Origin: Actinoplanes utahensis
Lineage (GTDB): Bacteria; Actinomycetota; Actinomycetes; Mycobacteriales; Micromonosporaceae
DNA: 64,000 nucleotides
Direction: 5' to 3'
NCBI RefSeq assembly: GCF_016862455.1
Contig: NZ_BOMZ01000078.1
Span: forward strand, 100,663-164,662
Below, one piece after another: positions 42,611 to 49,867 of this stretch (the first letter of the stretch is position 1; every line of letters starts with the position of its first letter). Made by a program: the position numbers and the translations under genes. The notes beneath the pieces are model-generated. The model did no database searches. It was not told the DNA's origin and was given only the letters and a program-made list of their open reading frames with translations.

Positions 42611-42794
42611 GGTGTCCAGTCAACCGGCGGGCGGCCGGCGGGGACAGACGGCGGGCGCTTACGAAGTGCTTACGGCGTACGGACCGGGCCCTCTGGCGGG
42701 CGATCGTGTGCGCCTTGGTTGTTCGGGTGCGCCTCCGGTCGGCACCGTCTGACCGGCCGGGCCGTCCGATGGCATTGACACGTGATGATGGGGC

Positions 42795-42835
42795 TGTCAT
42801 GGTTTCCTGACAGGGGGCGTCATGGAAAACTGACA
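42795..42835. promoter_or_regulatory. paired palindromic operators upstream of arsR-type gene
   Basis: Two near-identical sites, TGTCA-N8-TGACA (42795-42812) and CGTCA-N8-TGACA (42818-42835), 23 bases apart start to start. The first half of both reads GTCATGG. A TTGACA lies at 42776, just upstream. Two helical turns of spacing suits cooperative binding of the dimeric ArsR protein encoded 25 bases downstream. Confidence 0.7.
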
Positions 42836-42859
42836 CCCTCGTGGAGAGGACGGTTCCGG

Positions 42860-43168
42860 ATGAGTGACGGCGACGACCTGGTCGCGCTGCTGGCCGCGCT
42901 GGCCAGCCCGCATCGGCTGCGGATCCTCGCCGCCCTGGCGGCGGGCCGGACCTATGTCAGCGAGCTCGCCCGCCGTCTCGGCATGAACCGGCCGCTGCTC
43001 TACATGCACCTGCAGAGACTCGAGGCGGCCGGCCTGGTGACCGGCGAGCTGGTGACGGCGCCGGACGGCAGCTCGGTGAAGTACGTGGAGGCCGTCCCGT
43101 TCGCCCTCGCCCTCGACCTGGACGCGATCACCCGGGCCGCGCAGACCCTGACCGACAAGGAGAGATAG
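42860..43168 (+). CDS. ArsR-family winged-helix regulator
   Basis: A 102-residue regulator. The winged helix covers nearly the whole chain: LLAALASPHRLRILAALAAG, then SELARRLGMNRPLLYMHLQR and LEAAGLVTGELV, with the wing VTAPDGSSVKYVEAVPF. No metal-binding Cys pair (ELCVCD) is present, so it is not a classical arsenic sensor. ATG at 42860 is preceded by GGAGAGG. It is the first gene of a tight operon with a membrane coiled-coil protein and a serine hydrolase, and is probably autoregulated through the paired operators. Confidence 0.9.
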   Translation: MSDGDDLVALLAALASPHRLRILAALAAGRTYVSELARRLGMNRPLLYMHLQRLEAAGLVTGELVTAPDGSSVKYVEAVPFALALDLDAITRAAQTLTDKER

Positions 43169-43171
43169 ACG

Positions 43172-43447
43172 ATGACCGAGCAGCTGGCGCTGGACATGGC
43201 GCAGACGTCGACGATCGCGGTGGCGGTGATCGGGCTGGCGGTGATCCTGGTCGCCGGTCTCGTCGGCACCGCCTTCTTCCGTGCCCGGGACGCGGCCGTC
43301 CGCGAGGAGGGCTACCGGGAGCTGGCCGAGCGGAGCGCCGACAGCGCCCGGGCCGCGGCGGATCAGCTCAGCGGCGTGCGGACCGAGCTCGGCGAGGTCC
43401 GGGAGCGGCTGGCCGCCCTGGAGAAGCTGCTCAGCCAGATCGGCTGA
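43172..43447 (+). CDS. small membrane protein with coiled coil
   Basis: A 91-residue protein. One transmembrane helix (TIAVAVIGLAVILVAGLVGT, residues 14-33) is followed by an amphipathic coiled coil to the C-terminus (REEGYRELAERSADSARAAA, ELGEVRERLAALEKLLSQIG). ATG three bases after the ArsR stop. Function unknown; such proteins commonly scaffold or modulate membrane partners. It always sits between an ArsR-like regulator and an effector here, so a role in sensing for the operon is plausible but inferred. Confidence 0.85.
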   Translation: MTEQLALDMAQTSTIAVAVIGLAVILVAGLVGTAFFRARDAAVREEGYRELAERSADSARAAADQLSGVRTELGEVRERLAALEKLLSQIG

Positions 43448-43451
43448 CACG

Positions 43452-44777
43452 ATGCGAGCGACGCGAGTGCTGAGCGGGATCCTGGCCGCGGTCACCGTGG
43501 CGGTGACGGCCGCCGGCCCGGCCGCCGCCGACGGGTCGACGGCGGGCGAGAGTTACCTGCGCACCTACATGGAGCAGATCAAGAGCCCAGGCCTGGCGTA
43601 CGCGGTGATCCGCGGAGACGCCGTGATCGAGCGCGGCGCCTGGGGCCGTGACGGCGACGGGCGGCCGATGACGACGCGGACGCCGTTCCTGCTCGGTTCG
43701 ACGAGCAAGTCGTTCACCGCCCTCGCCGTGGCCCAGCTGGCCGAGGGCGGCAGGGTCGATCTGGACGCGGCGGCGTCGCGGTACCTGCCGTGGCTGCGAC
43801 TCGACGACGCGGTCACCGTGCGGCGGCTGCTCAACCACACCAGCGGGCTGCCGCAGGTGTGGAGCACCGGCTTGACCGACCGCTACGACGACGAGCCCGG
43901 CGGCCTGACGCGTTCGGTGCGGGATCTGGCCGGTGTGCGGCCGGTCGCCGCGCCCGGGCAGGCCTACGAGTACAGCGACGCCAACTACATGATCCTCGGC
44001 GCGATCGTGGAGAGCGTCACCGGCGACACCTTCGGCGCCTACCTGCGCGGTCATGTCCTCGGCCCGCTCGGCATGACACACGCGGCCGCCACCGCCGGCG
44101 AGGCCCGCGCTGCCGGGGTTCCACCCGGTCACCGCTACTACCTCGGCCGGCCGCAACGTTTCGAGGCGCCGTTCGACACGGCCGGGGTTCCGTACGGGTT
44201 CCTCGCCGCCAGCCTCGACGACCTCACCCACTATGCGATCGCGCAGCTCAACGACGGCCGTTACGGCAGCGCCCGGATCCTCGGCCCGGACGCGATGCGG
44301 CAGATGCACACCGGTGCCGTGGCGACCGGGCACGGCACCTACGGCTTCGGCTGGCAGAACAGCACCCTCGACGGCACCGGCCGCCGCATCGTCTGGCACG
44401 CCGGCGCCACCCCGGACTATTTCCCCCACATCGTGCTCGTGCCCGACTCCGACCTGGCCGTGATCATCATGGCGAACGTCTACGGCCTGCCGATGGACCC
44501 GGTGCTCAGCGCCGGAGCGTTCAACCTGGCCCGGATCCTGCACGGCGCCGCCCCGGCGGCCGCGGCCGCGGCCCCGATGCACGTCCAGGCGCTCGCGGGC
44601 CTCCTCGGCATCGCGGCGATCCTGCTGATCGTGCTGTCCCGGTCGGTGTTCCGGTTACTGCGCGGCGCTCCCCGGAAGGCGCGCTCGCGTGGCCGTACCA
44701 TCGCGGCTCTCGCCACTTGGATCACCGGATGCGCCGCGCTCGCCGCCTGCGCCGCCTGGCTGGTCCCCAGCTTCTGA
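43452..44777 (+). CDS. serine hydrolase, beta-lactamase family, truncated by in-frame TGA
   Basis: A 441-residue exported hydrolase. Signal peptide MRATRVLSGILAAVTVAVTA, then the class C beta-lactamase/DD-peptidase-like domain: SxxK motif in LLGSTSKSFTALAVAQ (Ser nucleophile), YSD/N motif in YEYSDANYM, and HAGATPDYF in place of KTG. Two C-terminal transmembrane helices follow (ALAGLLGIAAILLIVLSRSV, IAALATWITGCAALAACAAW). The TGA at 44775 falls where the family normally continues, and 57 codons of matching membrane sequence lie beyond it in the same frame. ATG at 43452, four bases after the previous gene. Confidence 0.85.
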   Translation: MRATRVLSGILAAVTVAVTAAGPAAADGSTAGESYLRTYMEQIKSPGLAYAVIRGDAVIERGAWGRDGDGRPMTTRTPFLLGSTSKSFTALAVAQLAEGGRVDLDAAASRYLPWLRLDDAVTVRRLLNHTSGLPQVWSTGLTDRYDDEPGGLTRSVRDLAGVRPVAAPGQAYEYSDANYMILGAIVESVTGDTFGAYLRGHVLGPLGMTHAAATAGEARAAGVPPGHRYYLGRPQRFEAPFDTAGVPYGFLAASLDDLTHYAIAQLNDGRYGSARILGPDAMRQMHTGAVATGHGTYGFGWQNSTLDGTGRRIVWHAGATPDYFPHIVLVPDSDLAVIIMANVYGLPMDPVLSAGAFNLARILHGAAPAAAAAAPMHVQALAGLLGIAAILLIVLSRSVFRLLRGAPRKARSRGRTIAALATWITGCAALAACAAWLVPSF

Positions 44778-44951
44778 AAGGGCGCCGGCCTGGCCAAGCT
44801 CACACTGTGGGCGCCCGATGTCGGCCACGCCATCGTCGCCGTGGTCGTCCTGTCGGCAGCACTCGCCCTGACCCGGATCGCGCTGCTCGTGCCGTTCCGA
44901 GCCGTCCGTGCCGTTTCGCCGGCGGAACCGTCACGATCAGCAGCAGGATGA
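44778..44951 (+). pseudogene. in-frame 3' continuation of the serine hydrolase
   Basis: Directly after the TGA the same frame reads KGAGLAKLTLWAPDVGHAIV, then AVVVLSAALALTRIALLVPF and an Ala/Ser tail ending at a TGA (44949-44951). 'APDVG' followed by a hydrophobic helix is the usual end of membrane-anchored serine hydrolases of this type. It is therefore either dead sequence after a nonsense mutation or reached by readthrough. Confidence 0.7.
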
Positions 44952-45114
44952 GGCACCCGGCGGTGCTGGGCTCATCCGATGTCCGCACACCTGGCGCGAC
45001 GGGGACCCATCGGCGTACGACCCGCGGCCGGCGTCGCGTCGAACGCCCGCCGGGCTTGACCGCGCGAGCTTTCAGCCGATGGGAAGGTCAGTCCCTTTCC
45101 GAGGAGTCCGGATC

Positions 45115-46224
45115 ATGCCTGCTCAGGTGAGCGCTCTGACGATCGACGAGGTTGTGGCACGGCGGCTGGTCAGGTCGCGCTATCAGCCGATCGTCAATCT
45201 GTCCACCCGTACCGTCGTGGGGGTCGAGGCCCTGGCCCGTGGCCCGGCCGGGACGGAGCTGGAGTTCCCGGACCGGCTGTTCGCGGCGGCCCGGTCGGCG
45301 GGGCGGCTCGGTGAGCTGGACATGCTCTGCTTCGAACGGGCGCTGGAGGGCGCGATCGCGGCGCCTGTCGTCCTGCCGCTGCTGTTCGCGAACGGGGAAC
45401 CGGAGGTGATGGGCCAGCCGCTGTCTCCGCGGCTGCTCGAGCTGCTGGCCTCCGGGCCGGCGTTCCGGTCGATCCTGGAGTACACCGAACGGGCGCTGCC
45501 CGCCGTGCCGGGGAGCCTGCTGCGGCTCACCGCCACGATCCAGGTCAACGGTAACGGGATCGCGCTCGACGACGTCGGGGTGGACCCGATGTCGCTGGCC
45601 TTCCTGCCGATCCTCGAACCCGAGGTGATCAAGCTGGACATGAGCCTGATCCGCGATCCGGACGCCGAGCACACTCGGGCGGTGACCGCGGCCGTGCGGG
45701 CGGAGGCGCGGCGTACCGGCGCGATCGTGATCGCCGAGGGCATCGAGACCGAGGAGGACCTGCACACCGCCGGACGGCTCGGGGCGCGGTGGGGGCAGGG
45801 CTGGCTGTTCGGGCGGCCCGGTCAGATCGGCCGCGACTTCGATGCGGAGGCGGCACGGGCGCTGCGCAAGCCGCGGCCCGGTTTCCACCGGCCTGCCGGG
45901 ACCCCGTTCGAGATCGCCGCCCGGCATCGGTCGCCGGCCGCGGCGACCGAGGACGCCGTCGCGGGGGCCCTGGACCGGCTGCGGGACATCGCCGGTGCCG
46001 CGGAGATCGCGGTGTCGGTGGCCTCGCAGCCGGACGTCGCCCGGCCGGTCCGGGCGACGTCCACGATCGTGCTGGACGAGGGGCTGCCCGGCGAGTACGC
46101 GATCGCGGTGGTCGGCCCCGGCTACGGCCACGCCGTGTGCGTGCGAGCGGCCGAGATGGTCGTCGTGGACGATCTGCCGACCGCCGCCGCCGTCAGCCGG
46201 GCTCTCCTGCACCGGTCCGCATGA
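45115..46224 (+). CDS. EAL domain protein with C-terminal sensory-type domain
   Basis: A 369-residue protein. The EAL domain (residues 8-245) has VGVEALARG (EAL), ILEYTER (ExTE), ALDDVG (DDxG), IKLDMSLIR and AEGIETEEDLHTAGRLGARWGQGW. The normal N(V/L)S segment reads FANGEP, so one metal ligand (Asn) may be kept but shifted. It could be an active c-di-GMP phosphodiesterase or a receptor. The C-terminal 110 residues (ALDRLRDIAGAAEIAVSVAS... AEMVVVDDLPTAAAVSRAL) look like a small DICT/GAF-like module. ATG at 45115 follows GAGGAG. Monocistronic; overlaps the GH78 remnant at its end. Confidence 0.88.
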   Translation: MPAQVSALTIDEVVARRLVRSRYQPIVNLSTRTVVGVEALARGPAGTELEFPDRLFAAARSAGRLGELDMLCFERALEGAIAAPVVLPLLFANGEPEVMGQPLSPRLLELLASGPAFRSILEYTERALPAVPGSLLRLTATIQVNGNGIALDDVGVDPMSLAFLPILEPEVIKLDMSLIRDPDAEHTRAVTAAVRAEARRTGAIVIAEGIETEEDLHTAGRLGARWGQGWLFGRPGQIGRDFDAEAARALRKPRPGFHRPAGTPFEIAARHRSPAAATEDAVAGALDRLRDIAGAAEIAVSVASQPDVARPVRATSTIVLDEGLPGEYAIAVVGPGYGHAVCVRAAEMVVVDDLPTAAAVSRALLHRSA

Positions 46225-46600
46225 CGGTGTGGCCGGGACCGGCCGTGTCCCGGACGAGGGCGACGAGGCGGTCGGCGATCTCGGCGCGGCGTTCGGCCGG
46301 GACCAGGCCGAAGGCGAGGGCGCGGACACGGTTCGCCTGGGTGCGCATGCCGGTGTCGAGGAACCCGGTCCGCCAGGCGTCGCGGATCCGCACGGCGATC
46401 TCGGCGTACGGCGTTCCCGCGATCCCCCGTTCGCCGGCGATCGTGGCGAGGGTGCTGACCGACCGGTACAGGTAGGCGGTGCCGACCTCGCCCTTGTCGG
46501 CCGTGAACCAGGCGATCGGGTCCCCGGCCGGGCCCGGTTCGCCGGGCTCGCACCATTCGCCCCAGTGGAACGACCCGTCCCACAGGACGTCCCTGCTCAC
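46193..46600 (-). pseudogene. remnant of a GH78 alpha-L-rhamnosidase
   Basis: The 135 codons read DGSFHWGEWCEPGEPGPAGD, TADKGEVGTAYLYRSVSTLA and GTPYAEIAVRIRDAWRTGFL, then TQANRVRALAFGLVPAERR. This is the (alpha/alpha)6 barrel centre of family-78 rhamnosidases, which are normally 700-1000 residues. Both the N-terminal domains and the C-terminal catalytic part are absent. It begins at a GTG and ends overlapping the EAL gene, so a small protein might be made but could not be an intact enzyme. Probable gene relic. Confidence 0.7.
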
Positions 46601-46677
46601 CGCCCTGCCCCGCTGACCTCACCCCACCCGGGACACCAGCCTCGTCCGGTCGGCCGGGCTCCCGTGGATCCTGTCCG

Positions 46678-46717
46678 GCAGGTCTCACGGCTGTCTCGAC
46701 GCGGCCGTGAGACCTGC
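46678..46717. repeat. palindrome of the GTCTC/GAGAC type
   Basis: Perfect 14-base arms GCAGGTCTCACGGC (46678-46691) and its complement (46704-46717), 12-base loop TGTCTCGACGCG. The loop and arms resemble the palindrome at the window end (GCTGTCTCGAC...GTGAGAC). Located between the GH78 remnant and the acetyltransferase gene. Confidence 0.85.
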
Positions 46718-46767
46718 AGGACGCCGCGCCGACTGAGGACGAAACGGGTTGCGGGAGGCCGGGTGGT

Positions 46768-47310
46768 GTGGTGATCTCGGGCGTGCTGAGACTGATCGAT
46801 CCGACGGTGGAGTTGCGTCAGGCGTGGCTGGCGTCGCGCGACGAGTGGGGTGCCGGCGTCCACCAGCCCGGAAGCGGCCTGCGTTCCGGTGACGACGTCG
46901 ACTCGCCGGCCGGATTCGCGGCCTGGCTGGAGCGGCTGCGCCGGGAAGGCGACGAGAGCCTGCCGCCGGTGCCGGGCCTGGTGCACGCCCGGTACTGGTG
47001 GATCGCCGACGCGGACGACACCGTTCTGGGCGCGATCACGCTGCGGTACGCCCTCGACGACTTCCTGCTGGAGGCCGCCGGCCACATCGGCTACGGGGTC
47101 CGCCGGTCGGCGCGCGGCCGTGGCGTCGCGACGTGGGCGCTCGGCGAGGTGCTGGCCGTCGCCCGGCGACGGCACCTCGACACCGTCCTCATTACCTGCG
47201 AGAGCGAGAACACCGGCTCGGTACGGGTGATCGAGAGGCACGGCGGGATCCTCGAGGACGTACGCGAGACCGCGCTCGGTCTGACCCGCCGCTACTGGAT
47301 CACGCTGTAG
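46768..47310 (+). CDS. GNAT-family N-acetyltransferase
   Basis: A 180-residue GNAT protein. The acetyl-CoA-binding region is HIGYGVRRSARGRGVATWAL with the R/Q-x-x-G-x-G/A-like RGRGVA. It is preceded by strand 4 DDTVLGAITLRYALDD and followed by LDTVLITCESENTGSVRVIE. This belongs to the RimJ/RimL-like branch. GTG at 46768 follows GGGAGG. Substrate unknown. It is alone: a palindrome lies upstream and a 282-base gap without a gene lies downstream. Confidence 0.9.
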   Translation: MVISGVLRLIDPTVELRQAWLASRDEWGAGVHQPGSGLRSGDDVDSPAGFAAWLERLRREGDESLPPVPGLVHARYWWIADADDTVLGAITLRYALDDFLLEAAGHIGYGVRRSARGRGVATWALGEVLAVARRRHLDTVLITCESENTGSVRVIERHGGILEDVRETALGLTRRYWITL

Positions 47311-47340
47311 TGCTCAGTTCGCCGTTCAACCTCCGGCCGT

Positions 47341-47396
47341 GCTCCCGTGCCGCGCCACCACAGCGACGAGCAACGAGTCGCTCGTCACGCGGGAGC
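47341..47396. other. nested inverted repeats in a gene-free 282-base stretch
   Basis: Between 47311 and 47592 I see no gene and base composition is less GC-rich than the surroundings. Outer arms GCTCCCG (47341) / CGGGAGC (47390) enclose an inner hairpin GACGAGC / GCTCGTC (47365-47386). It could be a terminator for the acetyltransferase or a structured RNA. Confidence 0.35.
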
Positions 47397-47592
47397 CGTC
47401 CGGTCGGCACTTGCGGTGTCGAGCAAAGGCCCGGTCAGCTCGAGTGATTCGGCACCGTCAGGAGACCATGCGCCATGCAGAAGGGCTGCGGCGTAATTTC
47501 CTAGTGCCCACCCCGTTCCAGGGTGGCCACCGCCTCACATCGCCCCATCCGTGCACGTCGGGTCCACCGTCGATCTGATGCCGTCGCGGGGG

Positions 47593-48060
47593 CTATTTCG
47601 TGTGCAGCCCCTCTGTTTGCTGACTGCCGACTTCGGTGGTGAGCCGCAGGTAGCGCTCGATCACGGCGAGTTCCTCGTCGGTGAAGCCTTCGAGCGCTTG
47701 TGCGAAGGCGCTGCCGGGCACACGCCATGCCGCCTCCAGTTCCGCGTCGCGCTGTGTGGTCAGCGAGACCCGTGCTTTCCTGCGGTCCTGCGGGTCCGGT
47801 CTTCTTTCGACGAGGTTGGCCCGCTCCAGCCGATCAACCAGCCGGGTCGCTGATCCCGAGGTCAGACCGGTCAACTTCGCGATCTTGCCGGTGGTGAGCG
47901 GTTCCGGTTCGAGGGCGAGCAGGCTTACGCACTGCACGTCCGTCGGGTGCAGGCCCAGCCGGTCGGCGAGTGCCTGGTTGAACAGCGTGTAGGCGGCATG
48001 ATGCCGCCGGGCGGCGGCGGTGACGGCCGACAGTAGTTCGGCGCGATTTTCGGTTGACAC
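47593..48060 (-). CDS. MarR-family transcriptional regulator
   Basis: A 155-residue MarR protein. Dimerisation helices flank the winged HTH: LHPTDVQCVSLLALEPEPLT, TGKIAKLTGLTSGSATRLVD, RLERANLVERRPDPQDRRKA (wing with DxR) and LTDEELAVIERYLRLT-type last helix. GTG at 48060 follows GGGAGGAGG. It is divergent from the SnoaL-like gene, and a perfect palindrome between them is the likely operator, so it probably represses both. Base composition here is slightly lower in GC, consistent with acquisition. Confidence 0.93.
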   Translation of the reverse strand: MSTENRAELLSAVTAAARRHHAAYTLFNQALADRLGLHPTDVQCVSLLALEPEPLTTGKIAKLTGLTSGSATRLVDRLERANLVERRPDPQDRRKARVSLTTQRDAELEAAWRVPGSAFAQALEGFTDEELAVIERYLRLTTEVGSQQTEGLHTK

Positions 48061-48081
48061 CCTTCGACCTCCTCCCTAGAA

Positions 48082-48104
48082 ATTATCTGCGTCACGCAGA
48101 TAAT
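48082..48104. promoter_or_regulatory. MarR operator palindrome
   Basis: ATTATCTGCG-TCA-CGCAGATAAT, perfect 10-base arms, 21 bases before the marR-type GTG and 40 bases before the SnoaL-like start. Position and symmetry suit autorepression and control of the divergent gene. Confidence 0.85.
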
Positions 48105-48143
48105 GCGCGGCGCAGACATCTGCTTCGTCGACAGGAGATCATT

Positions 48144-48623
48144 GTGAACACCTCGTCCGATGTCCAGATCCGCGACCTGTACGGCCGCTGGGCCGAGATG
48201 TGGCGCGGCGACTTCAGTCATGCCGACGAGATCCTCGACCCTGACTTCGTCGTCCACCAGGCGCGGCCGGACGGCACCGACTCCACCGCGACGACCGGTC
48301 CCGCACGGCTGCTTCCCGAGATCGAGCAGACCATGGCAGCGTTCGGCGACATCACCATCACCGTCGACGTCGGACCCATCGTCGAGGAAGACCTGATCTC
48401 CGCACGGTGGACCATGCACGCCACGTTCGCGGGGGGACTTCCGCAGGCGACCGCGCCGATCGGCACCAGGATCGCCTTCAGCGGCCATGACATCCTGCGC
48501 GTGTCCGGCGGCAGATTCGTCGAGTACTGGACCTGCACCGATGTCCTGGACGGCCTTACTCAACTCGGGGCGATCGCCGGTCCCAACGGGCCGGCCGCCG
48601 GCCCTGACCCGATCTTGACGTAG
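48144..48623 (+). CDS. SnoaL-like polyketide cyclase family protein
   Basis: A 159-residue NTF2-fold protein of the SnoaL/ester-cyclase group: IRDLYGRWAEMWRGDFSHAD, EILDPDFVVHQARPDG, a helix LLPEIEQTMAAFGDITITVD and the last strands GHDILRVSGGRFVEYWTCTD. Many members are small-molecule binding or hydrolytic proteins controlled by adjacent MarR or TetR regulators. GTG at 48144 follows AGGAG. Its stop directly abuts the transposase remnant, so the natural 3' flank was replaced or lost. Confidence 0.88.
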   Translation: MNTSSDVQIRDLYGRWAEMWRGDFSHADEILDPDFVVHQARPDGTDSTATTGPARLLPEIEQTMAAFGDITITVDVGPIVEEDLISARWTMHATFAGGLPQATAPIGTRIAFSGHDILRVSGGRFVEYWTCTDVLDGLTQLGAIAGPNGPAAGPDPILT

Positions 48624-48894
48624 CGGCCATAGGTGTGGCAGAACGAGCGCTGCGGACTGCAGTCACCGTCCGGGCGCAGCCACGGCGAGACATCCACCGC
48701 GAGGACCAGGCGGCCGTCCGCCGCCCGCGGCGACGGTAAGCCGGCCGGCTGCCGGCGCAGCGATTCGACGTCGATGCGGCCGTGGTTGAGCGCGTCGTGC
48801 ATGGCGCCGTGGCCACTGCCTGCCACGACGGAGGCGGCACCGTCGGCCCCTCGGCGCCGTCCGGCGAGGCCTTGAATTGCTCGTACGCGTTCAT
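48624..48894 (-). mobile_element. N-terminal remnant of an IS701-like transposase
   Basis: From 48894 the minus strand reads MNAYEQFKASPDGAEG, then after a frameshift AASVVAGSGHGAMHDALNHG, RIDVESLRRQPAGLPSPRAA and DGRLVLAVDVSPWLRPDGDC with SPQRSFCHTYGR. This is the N-terminal third of the actinobacterial DDE transposases with 'LAVDVSPWLRPDA' (first catalytic Asp). The rest of the gene and both inverted ends are missing. It is wedged between the SnoaL-like stop (48623) and the hydrolase stop (48891). Confidence 0.75.
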
Positions 48895-49787
48895 CGGCCT
48901 GTGGCATGGGCGCGGATCTCGTTGACCACGGTGGGCCAGATCTCCCGGGGCAGGTCGTGACCGGTGCCGGGAAGTTCGACGTAGCGGGCGCCCGGCACCG
49001 ACGCGGCGATGCGGCGGCCGGCGGCGGGGCGGCCCAGCGGGTCCTTCTCCCCGTGCAGCACCAGGGTGGGCACGCGCATCTCGCGCAGGCGCGGACCGTG
49101 CCAGGAGGCACCGACCTGCCGGGCCTGGGCACGGCTGTCGCGGACCCCGCTGGGCAGCCCGGCGTCGAGTTCGCGCTCCACCCGGAGGCGGGCGTCCTTC
49201 TCGTCGAACGGGTAGCCGGGTGAGGCGATCGCCCGCAACAGGTCCAGGCCGGCTGCCACGTCGCCGTCGCGGCCGGCGGGGTGGCGCATGCGTGCCAGGC
49301 GGGCCAGGAACGGCAGGCGCACGTAGCGCAGGACGGCGGCGCCACGGACGTCGCTGGGTATGGCGGCGAACGAGGTCACGGTGTGCACCCGGTCCGGGTG
49401 GCGCAGAGCGGTGCGCTGAGCGACCAGGCCGCCCTGGGAGACGCCGAAGAGGTGGGCGCGCTGCCAGCCGAGCGCGTCGAGCACGGCGACGGTGTCGTCG
49501 GCCATGTCCTCGGCGGTGTAGGCGGGCGGTCGCCGGCGCAACAACGCGGACAGCGGGTTGCCGACCGGGACGTCGTCGAAGTGGGTGGAGCCGCCGGCGT
49601 CGCGGCCGTCGAACGAGGCTACGTGGAAGCCGGCTTCGATCAGCGCGGTGACCAGGCCGTCGGGCCAATGGAAGCGGGAGACGCCGAGCCCCGTGATGAG
49701 TAGCAGCGGGTCACCGCCGGCGCTGCCGAGGTCATCGACGGCGAGATGCACGTCGCCGTTGCGTGCGGTGTAGGGAATTCTGGTCAT
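48891..49787 (-). CDS. alpha/beta-fold hydrolase
   Basis: A 298-residue hydrolase. LLLITGLGVSRFHWPDGLV is the oxyanion region, FDGRDAGGST the usual D-x-R-G-x-G-like strand, LFGVSQGGLVAQR the nucleophile elbow (Ser), LVLHGEKDPLGRP the acid, and LPGTGHDLPREIW the catalytic His. ATG at 49787 follows GAGGCGG. It is divergent from a TetR gene with a shared palindromic operator, so it is probably induced by its own substrate. Substrate could be an ester or lactone; unknown. Confidence 0.93.
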   Translation of the reverse strand: MTRIPYTARNGDVHLAVDDLGSAGGDPLLLITGLGVSRFHWPDGLVTALIEAGFHVASFDGRDAGGSTHFDDVPVGNPLSALLRRRPPAYTAEDMADDTVAVLDALGWQRAHLFGVSQGGLVAQRTALRHPDRVHTVTSFAAIPSDVRGAAVLRYVRLPFLARLARMRHPAGRDGDVAAGLDLLRAIASPGYPFDEKDARLRVERELDAGLPSGVRDSRAQARQVGASWHGPRLREMRVPTLVLHGEKDPLGRPAAGRRIAASVPGARYVELPGTGHDLPREIWPTVVNEIRAHATGR

Positions 49788-49800
49788 CGCCGCCTCGCTT

Positions 49801-49824
49801 GTTCGGGAACGCTGTTCGCGAACA
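49801..49824. promoter_or_regulatory. TetR operator palindromes
   Basis: GTTCGGGAAC (49801-49810) and the perfect TGTTCGCGAACA (49813-49824) lie in the 80-base gap between the divergent hydrolase and TetR genes. They are probably the autoregulatory operator. Confidence 0.7.
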
Positions 49825-49867
49825 ACGTAGTCGGAACGGTAGAGTGGGCGCAATCGAGAGGGGTGAC

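Noticed and set aside
44775..44777. TGA as selenocysteine
   Set aside because: There is no selenoprotein family here, no catalytic position at this site, and no obvious bacterial SECIS hairpin directly downstream; a nonsense mutation or readthrough is simpler.
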